Below are positions 16,715 through 24,964 of a stretch of DNA of 64,000 bases, piece after piece (positions within the stretch are counted from its first letter, which is position 1; every line of letters starts with the position of its first letter). Origin of the DNA: Bin87 sp964347975 (GTDB taxonomy: Bacteria > Chloroflexota > Dehalococcoidia > Lucifugimonadales > UBA3495); contig CAYGAY010000002.1 in the NCBI GenBank assembly GCA_964347975.1, positions 62,001-126,000 on the forward strand, read 5' to 3'. A program made the translations under genes and the position numbers. Below the pieces are notes generated by a model. That model saw only the letters and a program-made list of their open reading frames with translations, did not search any database and was not told the origin of the DNA.

Positions 16715-17845
16715 TTATTCAAGGGCCTGGCTCAGGTCGTCAATCAAGTCATCGACGCTCTCCAGTCCTACTGACACGCGCAGCAAGTCGTCAGGCGTGT
16801 TCGTGTCGGGGCCTTCGATGGACGCTCTATGCTCGATGAGGCTCTGTGTGCCGCCCAGGCTGGTGGCGCGGATGAACCGGCGGACCCGGGCCGCAACGCG
16901 CATCGCGGCGTCTTTTCCGCCGCTGACCTGGAAGGACAACATCCCGCCAAAGTCCGCCATTTGCCTGGCAGCGACGTCATGTCCGGGATGACCGGACAGG
17001 CCAGGGTAATGCACCGCGGCAACACGCGGGTGGTCTTGCAAGAATCGGGCGATGCGTCCAGCGTTAGCGCAGTGCGCCGGCATTCGCACGTGCAGCGTCC
17101 GAATGCCTCTAAGAGTCAGCCAGCAGTCGAAGGGAGACGGCACGGCGCCGGCCACGTTTTGGATTAGCCGGATTCGTTGGAAAAGCGCATCGTCGTGGGC
17201 GCTCACGACCACTCCGCCGGTAACGTCCTCGTGACCGCTGATGTACTTGGTAGTGGAGTGCGCCACCAAATCGGCGCCCAGGCTCAAGGGCCGTTGGAGC
17301 ATGGGCGTAGCCCAGGTATTGTCGCAAACGCAGCGGGCGCCGGCGAGCCGCGCTATGGAGGCCATCTCATTTATGTCGGTGATTTTCAGCAGCGGATTAG
17401 ATGGGGTCTCGACCCAGATGAGTCGTGTTTCGGGCCGGACTTCCCGGCGCACGGCTGCGGGGTCGGTCGTATCTACGAAGGTGGTCCGCAACCCCCAAGG
17501 CTCAAAAATCTCCCGCAGGAGACGGGCCGTACCGTGATAACAGTCGTCCGGGGCGATGACGTGGTCGCCGGGCGACAGGGCTTGAAACACCGCGGCGGTG
17601 GCTGCTGAGCCGGAGGCGAAGGCCGCGGCGGCGGCCCCACCCTCCAGCATCATCAAGCATTCCTCCAGAGCGCGCCGGTTGGGGTTGTCAGAGCGGGAAT
17701 ACACAAAACCGCGGGAGTATTCCCCGTCGGCATCCCTCTCGAAGGTGGTGGACAGGTAGATGGGCGGCGCGACGGCGCCGGTGGCGGGGTCCGCTTGGTG
17801 CGCCGCCTGGGCGGCGATGGTCTCGGGGCGCATCATGTAAAGCAT
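16715..17845 (-). CDS. Cys/Met metabolism PLP enzyme (cystathionine gamma-synthase/lyase family)
   Basis: About 376 aa fold-type I PLP enzyme for transsulfuration or sulfur amino acid catabolism. Motifs: RPETIAAQAAHQADPATGAV, PPIYLSTTFERD, YSRSDNPNRRALEE, FASGSAATAAVFQAL, WVETPSNPLLKITDI, DNTWATPMLQRPL, and the PLP lysine in HSTTKYISGHEDVTGG. C-terminal LGGTQSLIEHRAS and LLRVSVGLESVDDLIDDL are canonical. Synthase, gamma-lyase and beta-lyase cannot be separated by eye. The start is uncertain: Met codons at 17845, 17836 and 17833 all lack a Shine-Dalgarno. Confidence 0.88.
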   Translation of the reverse strand: MLYMMRPETIAAQAAHQADPATGAVAPPIYLSTTFERDADGEYSRGFVYSRSDNPNRRALEECLMMLEGGAAAAAFASGSAATAAVFQALSPGDHVIAPDDCYHGTARLLREIFEPWGLRTTFVDTTDPAAVRREVRPETRLIWVETPSNPLLKITDINEMASIARLAGARCVCDNTWATPMLQRPLSLGADLVAHSTTKYISGHEDVTGGVVVSAHDDALFQRIRLIQNVAGAVPSPFDCWLTLRGIRTLHVRMPAHCANAGRIARFLQDHPRVAAVHYPGLSGHPGHDVAARQMADFGGMLSFQVSGGKDAAMRVAARVRRFIRATSLGGTQSLIEHRASIEGPDTNTPDDLLRVSVGLESVDDLIDDLSQALE

Positions 17846-17880
17846 GGTAGCAGATATGATGGTTAGCGTTTTGGATGCTC

Positions 17881-18019
17881 TCACGCGTACTCAACTTTCC
17901 GCAAACTGTCATTGTGAGCGCAGCGTGGCAATCTCGCCGGCTGAGCGAGGGATACTTCGACGACGAGATTGCCACGTCGCGTCGCGCGCTTCTCGCAATG
18001 ACAAAGTGGGGACGCGTGA
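17881..18019. repeat. Full-length dispersed palindromic element (REP/MITE-like)
   Basis: An imperfect inverted repeat of ~139 bp. The left arm TCACGCGT..ACTTT..TGTCATTGTGAG..GTGGCAATCTCG is mirrored by CGAGATTGCCAC..CTCGCAATGACA AAGT..ACGCGTGA. Partial copies occur at 2709-2792, 19066-19101, 31078-31110 and ~38694-38720, making it a multicopy element of this genome. No coding capacity; it separates the PLP enzyme gene from the tRNAs. Confidence 0.75.
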
Positions 18020-18069
18020 GGTGGCTTACGCGGCGATTCCAGGGCAAGGGTTATGCTAGAATGGAAATT

Positions 18070-18141
18070 GCCCCCGTAGCTCAGTGGATAGAGTGCTGGC
18101 CTCCGGAGCCAGAGACCGGAGTTCGAGTCTCCGCGGGGGTA
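18070..18141 (+). tRNA. tRNA-Arg(CCG)
   Basis: Cloverleaf built by hand: acceptor GCCCCCG/CGGGGGT (one G-U), D stem GCTC/GAGT, anticodon stem CTGGC/GCCAG around loop CTCCGGA (anticodon CCG, reads CGG), T stem CGGAG/CTCCG with TTCGAGT, discriminator A. CCA is not encoded. Confidence 0.93.
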
Positions 18142-18188
18142 CTTGCTTTGATTGAACGGGCCGGATTGACGGCCCCAAGCCCAAGCGT

Positions 18189-18263
18189 CGGGGTGTGGCC
18201 TAGCGGCAAGGCGCCTGCTTTGGGAGCAGGAGATCGGCAGTTCGAATCTGCCCACCCCGACCA
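18189..18263 (+). tRNA. tRNA-Pro(TGG)
   Basis: Acceptor CGGGGTG/CACCCCG, anticodon stem CCTGC/GCAGG with loop TTTGGGA (anticodon TGG), T stem GGCAG/CTGCC with TTCGAAT, discriminator A and an encoded CCA. 47 nt after tRNA-Arg, same strand. The C1-G72 pair is typical of bacterial tRNA-Pro. Confidence 0.95.
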
Positions 18264-18315
18264 AGCGCGCCCCGCCTGGTCACTTCCGCGAAAGCCGGAA
18301 TGACGAACCTGGAAA

Positions 18316-18981
18316 CTACACCGGCCAGTCCTCAAGCGTCCAGCCCATTTCCCAGAACGCCTGCTCGTAGCGAGTGCAGGTGACGTAGGCTTCCTTCATG
18401 GCGGCAATTTCGGCGGGGCCGGCGACGGCGGCGATGCGGTCGCAAATCGCCCGGCACTCTTCGGCCACGGCCTTTTGCTCCGGACCGGCGTACATTTCAA
18501 TCCATTGCGCGTAACCCGGATGGTCGGGCAATCCCTGGTCGGCCAACCGCTCGCCGACCCGCCAATAACCCCAGATGCACGGAAGCACCGCGGCGACCAA
18601 CTCCCCAAAGGTTCCCTGGTGGGCGACGCGCAGCAGGTAGCTGGTGTATGAGTAGCAGGTTGGCGCGTGCCGGGTAGCGTCCAGCTCGGCCTCGGTAATG
18701 CCAAATTGGGCGCAGTAGGAGCGATGCAGGTCCATCTCGGTATTGAGGATGTAGTCCACAGCGCGGGCGAACCATGACATCGCCGGCAGGTCCGGCGCCT
18801 TGGCGGCAGCCAGGGCCAGACAGCGCGCAAAATCGATCAGATAGACGTAGTCCTGGGTGATGAAGTGCTTGAAACGATCCAGGGGCAATGTCCCTTCGCC
18901 TATTCCTTGCACGAAGGGGTGGAAGGCCATGGCGTCGCGTTGCGCCTGGGATTCGCGTTCGATGTCATCGCAGAAGGACAT
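18316..18981 (-). CDS. tenA: TenA-family thiaminase II / aminopyrimidine aminohydrolase
   Basis: 221 aa, normal for TenA, which hydrolyses aminopyrimidine in thiamin salvage (and thiamin weakly). Key positions are present: Asp in HFITQDYVYLIDFAR, Tyr in CYSYTSYLLRVAH, the catalytic Cys in AVLPCIWGYWRVG and the Glu in RYEQAFWEMGW. Cytosolic, no signal peptide. ATG 18981 has GGAGG 8 nt upstream; an in-frame GTG at 18990 has no spacing to it. No thiamin riboswitch seen upstream and no other thi genes nearby. Confidence 0.92.
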   Translation of the reverse strand: MSFCDDIERESQAQRDAMAFHPFVQGIGEGTLPLDRFKHFITQDYVYLIDFARCLALAAAKAPDLPAMSWFARAVDYILNTEMDLHRSYCAQFGITEAELDATRHAPTCYSYTSYLLRVAHQGTFGELVAAVLPCIWGYWRVGERLADQGLPDHPGYAQWIEMYAGPEQKAVAEECRAICDRIAAVAGPAEIAAMKEAYVTCTRYEQAFWEMGWTLEDWPV

Positions 18982-19372
18982 GCCGGGCACCTCCGACGGG
19001 CGGCAGCGGGTGTAAGTTCACGCCCAAAGAGTAGGCGCAGCAAGAACCGTAGTCAACTGGAAAGCTCCCCCACGCGCACCCACTTTCCGCGAACTGTCAT
19101 AGGAGTTACGCACTTAAAATCCCACGCCGGTCGCTCCGGCGAAAGCCGGAGTCCAGAAAACGCTACCGTCGCTCCGGCGAAAGCCGGAATGACGGTAGCG
19201 GGAGAAGGTCGAAAGGCGACTTTGCAATCGTCCTGCATGAGTGACCGCGGGCCGTATCGCCGGCGTGAGCGCATCGTCTATAATGTCCCCACCGATTGCG
19301 CCATTTCGACATTTCGGCGCCCGGCTGGCCAAATCTCCGGGGCAAGTCGGTTTGAACTGAGAGGATTTTCTC
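18982..19372. other. 391-bp intergenic region with repeats and the rplI leader
   Basis: No gene is apparent. 19066-19101 matches the left arm of the palindrome at 17881 (ACTTTCCGCGAACTGTCAT). At 19127-19152 and 19170-19197 the sequence GTCGCTCCGGCGAAAGCCGG recurs twice, another dispersed motif also seen near 18287 and 52227. The right end holds a -10 box and an ~88-nt leader of rplI. Confidence 0.6.
19279..19284 (+). promoter_or_regulatory. -10 box upstream of rplI-dnaB
   Basis: A perfect TATAAT 94 nt before the rplI start, without a clear -35 partner. It would give a leader of about 85 nt. Confidence 0.35.
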
Positions 19373-19822
19373 ATGATGATGTTGTTTTTGCGGGACGTTC
19401 CCGACCAGGCTCGCGCCGGTGAGGTGAGGCGGGTGTCCCGGGGTTACGCCCGCAATTACCTGCTGCCCAAGGGCCTGGCTGAAATAGCCACCGAGGAGAC
19501 GCTCAAGCGCCTGGAAAAAGTTAAGAACGAAGGCGACCAACAGCGCGCGCGGGAAACCCAGGTCGTCGAAGAATTAGCGGAAGCGCTGGACAATCTGACC
19601 GTGACGATCCCGGGTCGGGTCACCCCTACCGGCCGGTACTACGGCGCCATCAGCGGCGCGCGCATCTCTGATGCGTTGGGGGAGTTGCTGGATCGGGAAA
19701 TAGACCGGCGCATCACCAACGCCGTTGAACCCATCCGCGAACCGGGCGAGTACGAGGTCGTGCTTAACCTGTCCAGCGAGATCCGCGCCACCGTGAACGT
19801 TATTGCGGCAATCGAGGAATAA
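19373..19822 (+). CDS. rplI: 50S ribosomal protein L9
   Basis: 149 aa. N-terminal rRNA-binding domain with the L9 signature GEVRRVSRGYARNYLLPKGL, then the long connecting helix (ATEETLKRLEKVKNEGDQQR) and the C-terminal domain (TIPGRVTPTGRYYGAISGAR, GEYEVVLNLSSEIRATVNV). L9 sits at the base of the L1 stalk and influences frame maintenance. Two tandem ATGs open the gene. It precedes dnaB by 5 nt, as in many bacteria. Confidence 0.96.
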   Translation: MMMLFLRDVPDQARAGEVRRVSRGYARNYLLPKGLAEIATEETLKRLEKVKNEGDQQRARETQVVEELAEALDNLTVTIPGRVTPTGRYYGAISGARISDALGELLDREIDRRITNAVEPIREPGEYEVVLNLSSEIRATVNVIAAIEE

Positions 19823-19827
19823 TTCCC

Positions 19828-21213
19828 GTGGTTGTCGCCCAGTACAGTGAACGGCAACTGCCTTACGACCACGAGGCGGAGGCCGCAGTACTCGGCGCAT
19901 TGCTGATCGACAGCGACGCGCTGTTGCGAGTCACGCCGATTATCAATCCGGAGGATTTCCACCGGGCCCGCAACCAGTTCTGCTTTGCCGCCTGCGTCGC
20001 CGTGTTCGGGCGACAGGAAGCCCTCGACCAGATCACTGTAGCCCGTGAGTTGCAGCGGCAGGATCGGTTGGAGCAGGTGGGCGGCCTGGCATATCTCGGC
20101 CAGTTGATTTCGGGTACGCCGACGTCGGTAAATGTTGAGCACTACGCCGGCATCGTCGCGGACACGGCGGCCAAACGAAGGCTGATCGATGCCGGAAACC
20201 GCATCGCCGAGCTGGGGTTTGAGGACAGCCAGGACGCCGACGACACCATGCGGCAGGCGGTGGAAGTGCTGTTCCGGGTGCAGCCCACCAACAACGACCG
20301 GGGGTTTGTGCCGCTGAGCTCCGTTCTGGACGTGTACCTGCAAGGCGACATCGGCGACGTGTCGCTGACCGACGAGCCGCCGTTGCAGAGCGGCTACGGT
20401 GATTTGGACAGCCTGCTGGGCGGGATGCAGCGGTCGGACCTGCTGATCGTGGGAGCGCGGCCCGGTTTGGGCAAGAGCAGCCTGGCCCTGAATATCTGCG
20501 CCAACGCGGCCAAGTCTGGGCAAGTATGCGGGATATTCAGCCTGGAAATGAGCCGGGAGCAGGTGGCGATGCGGATGCTGGTGGCAGAGTCCGGCGTGGA
20601 TTCGCATCGCCTGCGCCTGGGTCTGCTTTCCGAGAACGAACAGAACGTGATTTCAGACGCCGTGGGTGTGTTGTCCGGTCTGCCCATTTTCATCGATGAC
20701 ACGCCTTTCCAGTCCACTATGGAAATGCGAAGCAAAGCCCAGCGGCTGCAACTGGAACACGGTTTGGATTTCCTGGTGGTGGACTACCTGCAACTGATAC
20801 AAGGCAGCAACCGAAGGCAGGGCTACGGCGAAAACCGAGTCCAGGAGATCAGCGAGATTTCCCGTTCGCTGAAAGGGATGGCGCGGGATCTGAACGTGCC
20901 GGTCTTCACCTGCTCGCAGTTGAGCCGCGTGGTGGAAACCCGCCCCGGTCATCGCCCCCAACTGTCGGACCTGCGGGACAGTGGCAGCATCGAGCAGGAT
21001 GCGGACGTAGTTACTTTCCTCTATCGCGAGGACCGGAACTTTACCGAAGAAGAGTGGGAGCAACACAATCCCGGACGGCCGTATCCCCGCAACCTGGTGG
21101 AGTTGATTGTCGCCAAGCACCGGCATGGGCCAACCGGCAGCTTCCACCTGTATTTCAGGGACACGCTGATGCGATTCGACGAACTGCAACGGTACGAGGA
21201 GTCGGTAGCGTAG
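19828..21213 (+). CDS. dnaB: Replicative DNA helicase DnaB
   Basis: 461 aa hexameric 5'-3' helicase of the replisome. N-terminal domain LPYDHEAEAAVLGALLIDSD; RecA-like domain with Walker A GARPGLGKSSLALN, FSLEMSREQVAMRML, Walker B FLVVDYLQLIQG, the SQLSRVVETRPGHRPQLSDL motif with the Arg finger region, and LRDSGSIEQDADVV. No intein. GTG start 5 nt after rplI. The next gene starts at once after the stop, so a DnaD-like and a DnaC-like factor are probably co-expressed as loading factors. Confidence 0.97.
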   Translation: MVVAQYSERQLPYDHEAEAAVLGALLIDSDALLRVTPIINPEDFHRARNQFCFAACVAVFGRQEALDQITVARELQRQDRLEQVGGLAYLGQLISGTPTSVNVEHYAGIVADTAAKRRLIDAGNRIAELGFEDSQDADDTMRQAVEVLFRVQPTNNDRGFVPLSSVLDVYLQGDIGDVSLTDEPPLQSGYGDLDSLLGGMQRSDLLIVGARPGLGKSSLALNICANAAKSGQVCGIFSLEMSREQVAMRMLVAESGVDSHRLRLGLLSENEQNVISDAVGVLSGLPIFIDDTPFQSTMEMRSKAQRLQLEHGLDFLVVDYLQLIQGSNRRQGYGENRVQEISEISRSLKGMARDLNVPVFTCSQLSRVVETRPGHRPQLSDLRDSGSIEQDADVVTFLYREDRNFTEEEWEQHNPGRPYPRNLVELIVAKHRHGPTGSFHLYFRDTLMRFDELQRYEESVA

Positions 21214-22020
21214 ATGAAGGAGGCGGCGGGCCAGGCTCACCTGCCGGCCGGCGCGCGCTGGATACCGATACCGGCGGCGGCGCTCAGTTCGTGGCTCGCG
21301 GATATTGCAGACCCGGCGGAGCTGAAAGTTACGCTGCGCGCGGTTGCTCTGCTGGCCGAGGGAACCAATCGCCGGGGCGTTCCGCCGTCGGTGTCGCTGG
21401 ACGACCTGCTGTGTGATACCTTTCTGACGCGAGGATGCGACGGCGAAAGTATCCGCCCGGGACTGGCGGCCGCGCTGGAGCGGGGAACGTTATTGGCGGC
21501 CCAGGCCGGGGGCGAGGTTCGTGTTTTCCTCAATGACGATGCGGGCCGGCGGCACCTGGAAAACGCCGGTTTAAGGCGGTTGTCTCCCGGGGACGCGCTG
21601 CAACCGTCCCCGGAATCTCCCTCAATCCATTGGCTGCCCAAGGAGCGGGCTGGCGCGCCGCGTGTTAGCATATTCGCGCTCTACGAAGAGCATATCGGCC
21701 CATATGGGCACAGCGCAGCCGAGCAATTGAAGGCGGCCGAGGCGGAATACCCGATCAATTGGATAGAGGACGCTTTCGCGGTAGCGGCGGAACGGAACGC
21801 GCTCAGCTGGAGCTACGTCCACGCCATACTCCGGCGATGGCTGCAAGAAGGGCGGTATGCCGGCATCGCGCCGACAACCGGGCAGCAACGGAACCAATAC
21901 AATGAGCATGGAAAGCCTGGGCACGATACTGCGCCGGATCGCCGCACGGGATACCTGGAGAGTTATCGACGGCGACATGGAAGACTACCCTGGGAATCGG
22001 GAGAGCCAACCGCCGGGTGA
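21214..22020 (+). CDS. DnaD-domain replication protein
   Basis: 268 aa. The central region (about 145-215), VSIFALYEEHIGPYGHSAAE followed by EYPINWIEDAFAVAAERNAL and WSYVHAILRRWLQEG, matches the DnaD/phage-associated C-terminal domain that binds ssDNA and helps load the replicative helicase. The N-terminal part (ELKVTLRAVALLAEGTNRRG) resembles a DnaD winged helix. The gene begins directly after the dnaB stop codon and its 3' end overlaps the DnaC-like gene by about 119 nt in another frame. Its place between dnaB and a DnaC-like gene supports a role in primosome assembly. Confidence 0.8.
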   Translation: MKEAAGQAHLPAGARWIPIPAAALSSWLADIADPAELKVTLRAVALLAEGTNRRGVPPSVSLDDLLCDTFLTRGCDGESIRPGLAAALERGTLLAAQAGGEVRVFLNDDAGRRHLENAGLRRLSPGDALQPSPESPSIHWLPKERAGAPRVSIFALYEEHIGPYGHSAAEQLKAAEAEYPINWIEDAFAVAAERNALSWSYVHAILRRWLQEGRYAGIAPTTGQQRNQYNEHGKPGHDTAPDRRTGYLESYRRRHGRLPWESGEPTAG

Positions 22021-23299
22021 GCAGTGCCACTCGTGTGGCGGCGCCGGTTGGGTTACCCGGCGCGTGGGCATAACGCATCCCGATTTCGGCAGGGTTTTTC
22101 CCTGCGAGTGCCAGCAACTGGATGTGGACCGGGAGCGTCGGACCGAGGCGCTGGAACGGTACAGCAATCTGGGTTCGCTGCGGCTTGCCACCTTCGACAA
22201 CGCCAATCCTGACGGCCCCGGCAACGATGCCGCCAGCCGTAAAGCCTACACCGGCGCCCGCCATGCCGCTGCCGAATACGCTGAGGAACCTGAAGGTTGG
22301 CTCACCTTCGCCGGCCCCAGCGGGAGCGGCAAGACCTACCTGGCCGCCGCCGTAGCCAACCGGCGCATCGAGTTGGGCAACCCGGCTCTGTTTATCACCG
22401 CCGCCGACCTGCTGGATTACTTGCGCAGCGGATTTGACGACGATGCCGAAATGCCCTTCGCAGACCTCTTTGAGCAGGTTCGCAGCGCGCCACTGCTGGT
22501 TCTGGACGACTTGCCGACACGCCCAGCCACACCGTGGACCCAGGAACGGCTCTTCCAGTTGCTGGCCGGGCGTCATTCGGCGCGGCTCCCTACCATCATC
22601 ACGCTGCGGGGAGATCCCAATCGGCTTGACGAGTTCCTGCTGACACGGGTGGAGTCGCCCGACGGATTCGGGCGGCTCTACCGGCTGGGGCGCGTTGGCG
22701 TCGGCGCTGGCCGCATGGTGGGCGCCATTCCCGCCAATATGCGGGAGCGCATGACATTCGACGCATTCAATCCCGCCGGCAACGGAGAGCTGACCGAGTA
22801 CGAAATACGAAGTTTGGGCTCTGCAAAGTCCTACGTGCAGCGCTGGGCGAACAGTCCCAACGGATGGCTGGGGCTGCACGGGCCCTACGGCGTGGGCAAA
22901 ACTCACTTGGCGGTGGCAGCGGCGGCGGAACGGGAGAACCGGGGCGACGAGGTTTTTTTCGCCACCGTTGCGGATTTGCTGGATTATCTGCGCGCCACCT
23001 TCGCGCCGGACAGTCCGGTCAACCACGATGACCTGCTGGATCGCATCAGGACGGCGGACGTACTGGTGCTGGACGATATGGGAGCGGAACGCAGCACCCC
23101 CTTTGCCGAGGACAAGCTGTTCCAGATTGTCGGGTATCGCTACGAGGAACGGCTACCGACCATAATCACCACCTCACACCAGATTGAGGACATTGCCGCG
23201 GCGCGCCCGCGCATCGCTTCGCGCCTGCAAGACCCACTGGTGGTCACCGAATTGCCGATAGAAGCGCCCGATTACCGGCAGGGCGGGGCAAGATGGTGA
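21902..23299 (+). CDS. Double AAA+ DnaC/IstB-like helicase loader
   Basis: 465 aa, about twice the length of DnaC/DnaI. A zinc-finger-like start (EQCHSCGGAGWVT, then FPCECQQLD) resembles the N-terminus of DnaC/IstB proteins. Two AAA+ modules follow: the first with Walker A GPSGSGKTYLAAAVANRR and Walker B APLLVLDDLPTRPATPW; the second with GPYGVGKTHLAVAAAAERE, VLVLDDMGAERSTPF and sensor/Arg finger RPRIASRLQDP. In the first module the last motif is degraded (FLLTRVESPDG), so it may bind but not turn over ATP. ATG 21902 lies inside the upstream DnaD-like gene. Likely loads DnaB. Confidence 0.82.
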   Translation: MSMESLGTILRRIAARDTWRVIDGDMEDYPGNRESQPPGEQCHSCGGAGWVTRRVGITHPDFGRVFPCECQQLDVDRERRTEALERYSNLGSLRLATFDNANPDGPGNDAASRKAYTGARHAAAEYAEEPEGWLTFAGPSGSGKTYLAAAVANRRIELGNPALFITAADLLDYLRSGFDDDAEMPFADLFEQVRSAPLLVLDDLPTRPATPWTQERLFQLLAGRHSARLPTIITLRGDPNRLDEFLLTRVESPDGFGRLYRLGRVGVGAGRMVGAIPANMRERMTFDAFNPAGNGELTEYEIRSLGSAKSYVQRWANSPNGWLGLHGPYGVGKTHLAVAAAAERENRGDEVFFATVADLLDYLRATFAPDSPVNHDDLLDRIRTADVLVLDDMGAERSTPFAEDKLFQIVGYRYEERLPTIITTSHQIEDIAAARPRIASRLQDPLVVTELPIEAPDYRQGGARW

Positions 23300-23442
23300 G
23301 AAAATTGGGAATCTTTTCAAATTGATGACAGCCAGCTCCTTACGGTATGTAACCAGATGGTCAATAATAGGCGCCGGCCGGCCGCAAAATCTCGACTGTG
23401 CGGCGCAAATGGCCTGAGAAAGCACAAGGAACGTATAGTCTT

Positions 23443-23808
23443 ATGCCAAGCACGAATCCCGTTGTCCACTTTGAGATCCAGAGCGCCAACCCTGAGGCGC
23501 AACAGCAGTTCTATACCCAGCTATTCGGCTGGAACATCAACGCCGACAACGCTATGAACTACGGTCTCGTCCAGCACGGCGAGGGCGCGAACGGCATCGG
23601 TGGCGGCATTGGGTCTTCGATAGATCAAACCAACCGGGTGACTTTCTACGTGTACGTTGACGATTTGCAGGCGTCGCTGGCCCAGGCTGTCAGCCTGGGC
23701 GGCAGCGTCGCCGTGCCGCCGATGGATTTGGATCTCGAGGGCGAGAAGTTCGCCATCGCCGCCTTCACCGACCCGGAGGGCAACTTCATCGGCCTGTTCC
23801 ACCAGTAA
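23443..23808 (+). CDS. VOC (glyoxalase/bleomycin resistance-like) protein
   Basis: 121 aa, a single vicinal-oxygen-chelate unit with two beta-alpha-beta modules: VVHFEIQSANPEAQQQFYTQ and LFGWNINA, then VTFYVYVDDLQASLAQAVSL and FAIAAFTDPEGNFIGLFHQ. The His in VVHFEI and the late Glu in DPEGNFIG are plausible metal ligands. Members handle small electrophiles or antibiotics; the substrate is unknown. ATG 23443 has AAGGA about 12 nt upstream. It precedes the DGLPVIPPT-motif gene by 59 nt. Confidence 0.85.
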   Translation: MPSTNPVVHFEIQSANPEAQQQFYTQLFGWNINADNAMNYGLVQHGEGANGIGGGIGSSIDQTNRVTFYVYVDDLQASLAQAVSLGGSVAVPPMDLDLEGEKFAIAAFTDPEGNFIGLFHQ

Positions 23809-23867
23809 ACCGACAACCCGACAACCCGATAGCAGTGGGGCATAGCCGCACAACGGAGGCCGACGGT

Positions 23868-24863
23868 ATGCAGTTTGACGATTGGAACGCAGCGCAAGAC
23901 TATTTCTTCGCCAATGGGTTGACCGACGGCCTGCCCGTCATTCCGCCGACTCCGGAACGGGTTCAGGCGATGCTGGATTACGCCGGCGTGGACGCCGAGC
24001 ACGAACTTGGGACCGAGATAATTCGGCAAAAACGGTTCACCGCCGGCAAGGCTGCGGTCAACGCGGTGATGGCCGGGTGTTTGCCGGAGCATTTTCCGGT
24101 GGTGCTGGCGTCGCTGTCGGCCATTGCGGAGCGATCCTTCAATCTGCACGCCAGTAGTACGTCCACCAACGGCGTTACCGTGCTGACGGTGGTGAGCGGG
24201 CCTTACGCCGACGCCATCGGCATGAGCGGCGGCGTGGAAATGATGGGCAACGGGAACCGGGCCAACCTCTCCATCGGACGGGCGGTCAATCTGTTCAAGG
24301 CGAACTTCTACGGCTCGGTTTCCGTGGTTATGGACAACAGCACCTTCGGTCACCCGGGAAAGATCAGTTTCTGTTTCCCGGAGAATTTGTCGATCAGCCC
24401 CTGGCCGTCGCTGGCATCGGAGAAAGGTTACGGCGCTGACGCCACCATCGCGACGGCCTACGCGACGCTGGCCCCGCTGCAAGTCACGCTGCACGGCGAC
24501 CGGAACCCGGCAGACCTGCTGACCACCGTGGCTCATGCCATGCTGGCCTTCGGCCCGGGTATGCCGGAGGTAGTCTGCGTCATCAGCCCTGAAGCAATGG
24601 GGCACGTGGCCGCCGCCGGTTGGAGCCGGCAACAGGTGGCCGAGTTCCTGCACGAAAAGGCCCGCCTTCCGGCATCGGAGTGGATGCGCTGGCATCGCAT
24701 GGGTCATGAGTTGGACCACGACCGCATGGTTCCGGTTGTGCCCGACGCTGACCGCATCACCGTGCTGCCCGGAGGCGGGATGGCGGGCGGGTTCGTCAGC
24801 CTGATCAGCACGTGGGGCAGCAGCCGGTCGGTGACGCGATTAGTGACCGTTCCCAGCAGGTAG
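23868..24863 (+). CDS. Conserved protein with DGLPVIPPT motif, probable functional partner of UGSC proteins
   Basis: 331 aa, no signal peptide. Conserved-looking features: GLTDGLPVIPPTPERVQAML near the N-terminus, AGKAAVNAVMAGCLPEHFPV, ASSTSTNGVTVLTVVSGPYA, GNGNRANLSIGRAVNL and PGKISFCFPENL. From memory, proteins with this motif occur near or fused to UGSC-type (seleno)proteins in Actinobacteria and Chloroflexota; the UGSC gene lies 0.9 kb downstream on the same strand. Chemistry unknown; no classical cofactor motif visible. ATG 23868 has GGAGG 8 nt upstream. Confidence 0.65.
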   Translation: MQFDDWNAAQDYFFANGLTDGLPVIPPTPERVQAMLDYAGVDAEHELGTEIIRQKRFTAGKAAVNAVMAGCLPEHFPVVLASLSAIAERSFNLHASSTSTNGVTVLTVVSGPYADAIGMSGGVEMMGNGNRANLSIGRAVNLFKANFYGSVSVVMDNSTFGHPGKISFCFPENLSISPWPSLASEKGYGADATIATAYATLAPLQVTLHGDRNPADLLTTVAHAMLAFGPGMPEVVCVISPEAMGHVAAAGWSRQQVAEFLHEKARLPASEWMRWHRMGHELDHDRMVPVVPDADRITVLPGGGMAGGFVSLISTWGSSRSVTRLVTVPSR

Positions 24864-24874
24864 TGGGGATTGCC

Positions 24875-24958
24875 ATGGGATACAATTACCAGCATCCGCA
24901 GTACCGGGCCACGCGGGCTGAGGCGTTCGTGCGTTCCGGCGGAGTTTGCCAGCTTTAA
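24875..24958 (+). pseudogene. N-terminal fragment of an HNH-type zinc-binding protein
   Basis: A 27-codon frame (MGYNYQHPQYRATRAEAF, then VRSGGVCQL and TAA) resembles the start of small HNH/zinc-finger nucleases, in which the Cys begins a CxxC knuckle. Here the frame ends straight after the first Cys. It is either a decayed gene end or a chance peptide; it abuts the 3' end of the broken retropepsin gene. Confidence 0.35.
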
Positions 24959-24964
24959 GATAGG

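Noticed and set aside
17881..18069. Riboswitch or leader RNA for the PLP enzyme
   Set aside because: The structure is an inverted repeat shared with other loci in the window, so it is a dispersed element and not a specific leader.
18982..19372. Thiamin (TPP) riboswitch for tenA
   Set aside because: I found no CUGAGA or thi-box core upstream of the minus-strand tenA start; the region is repeats and the rplI leader.
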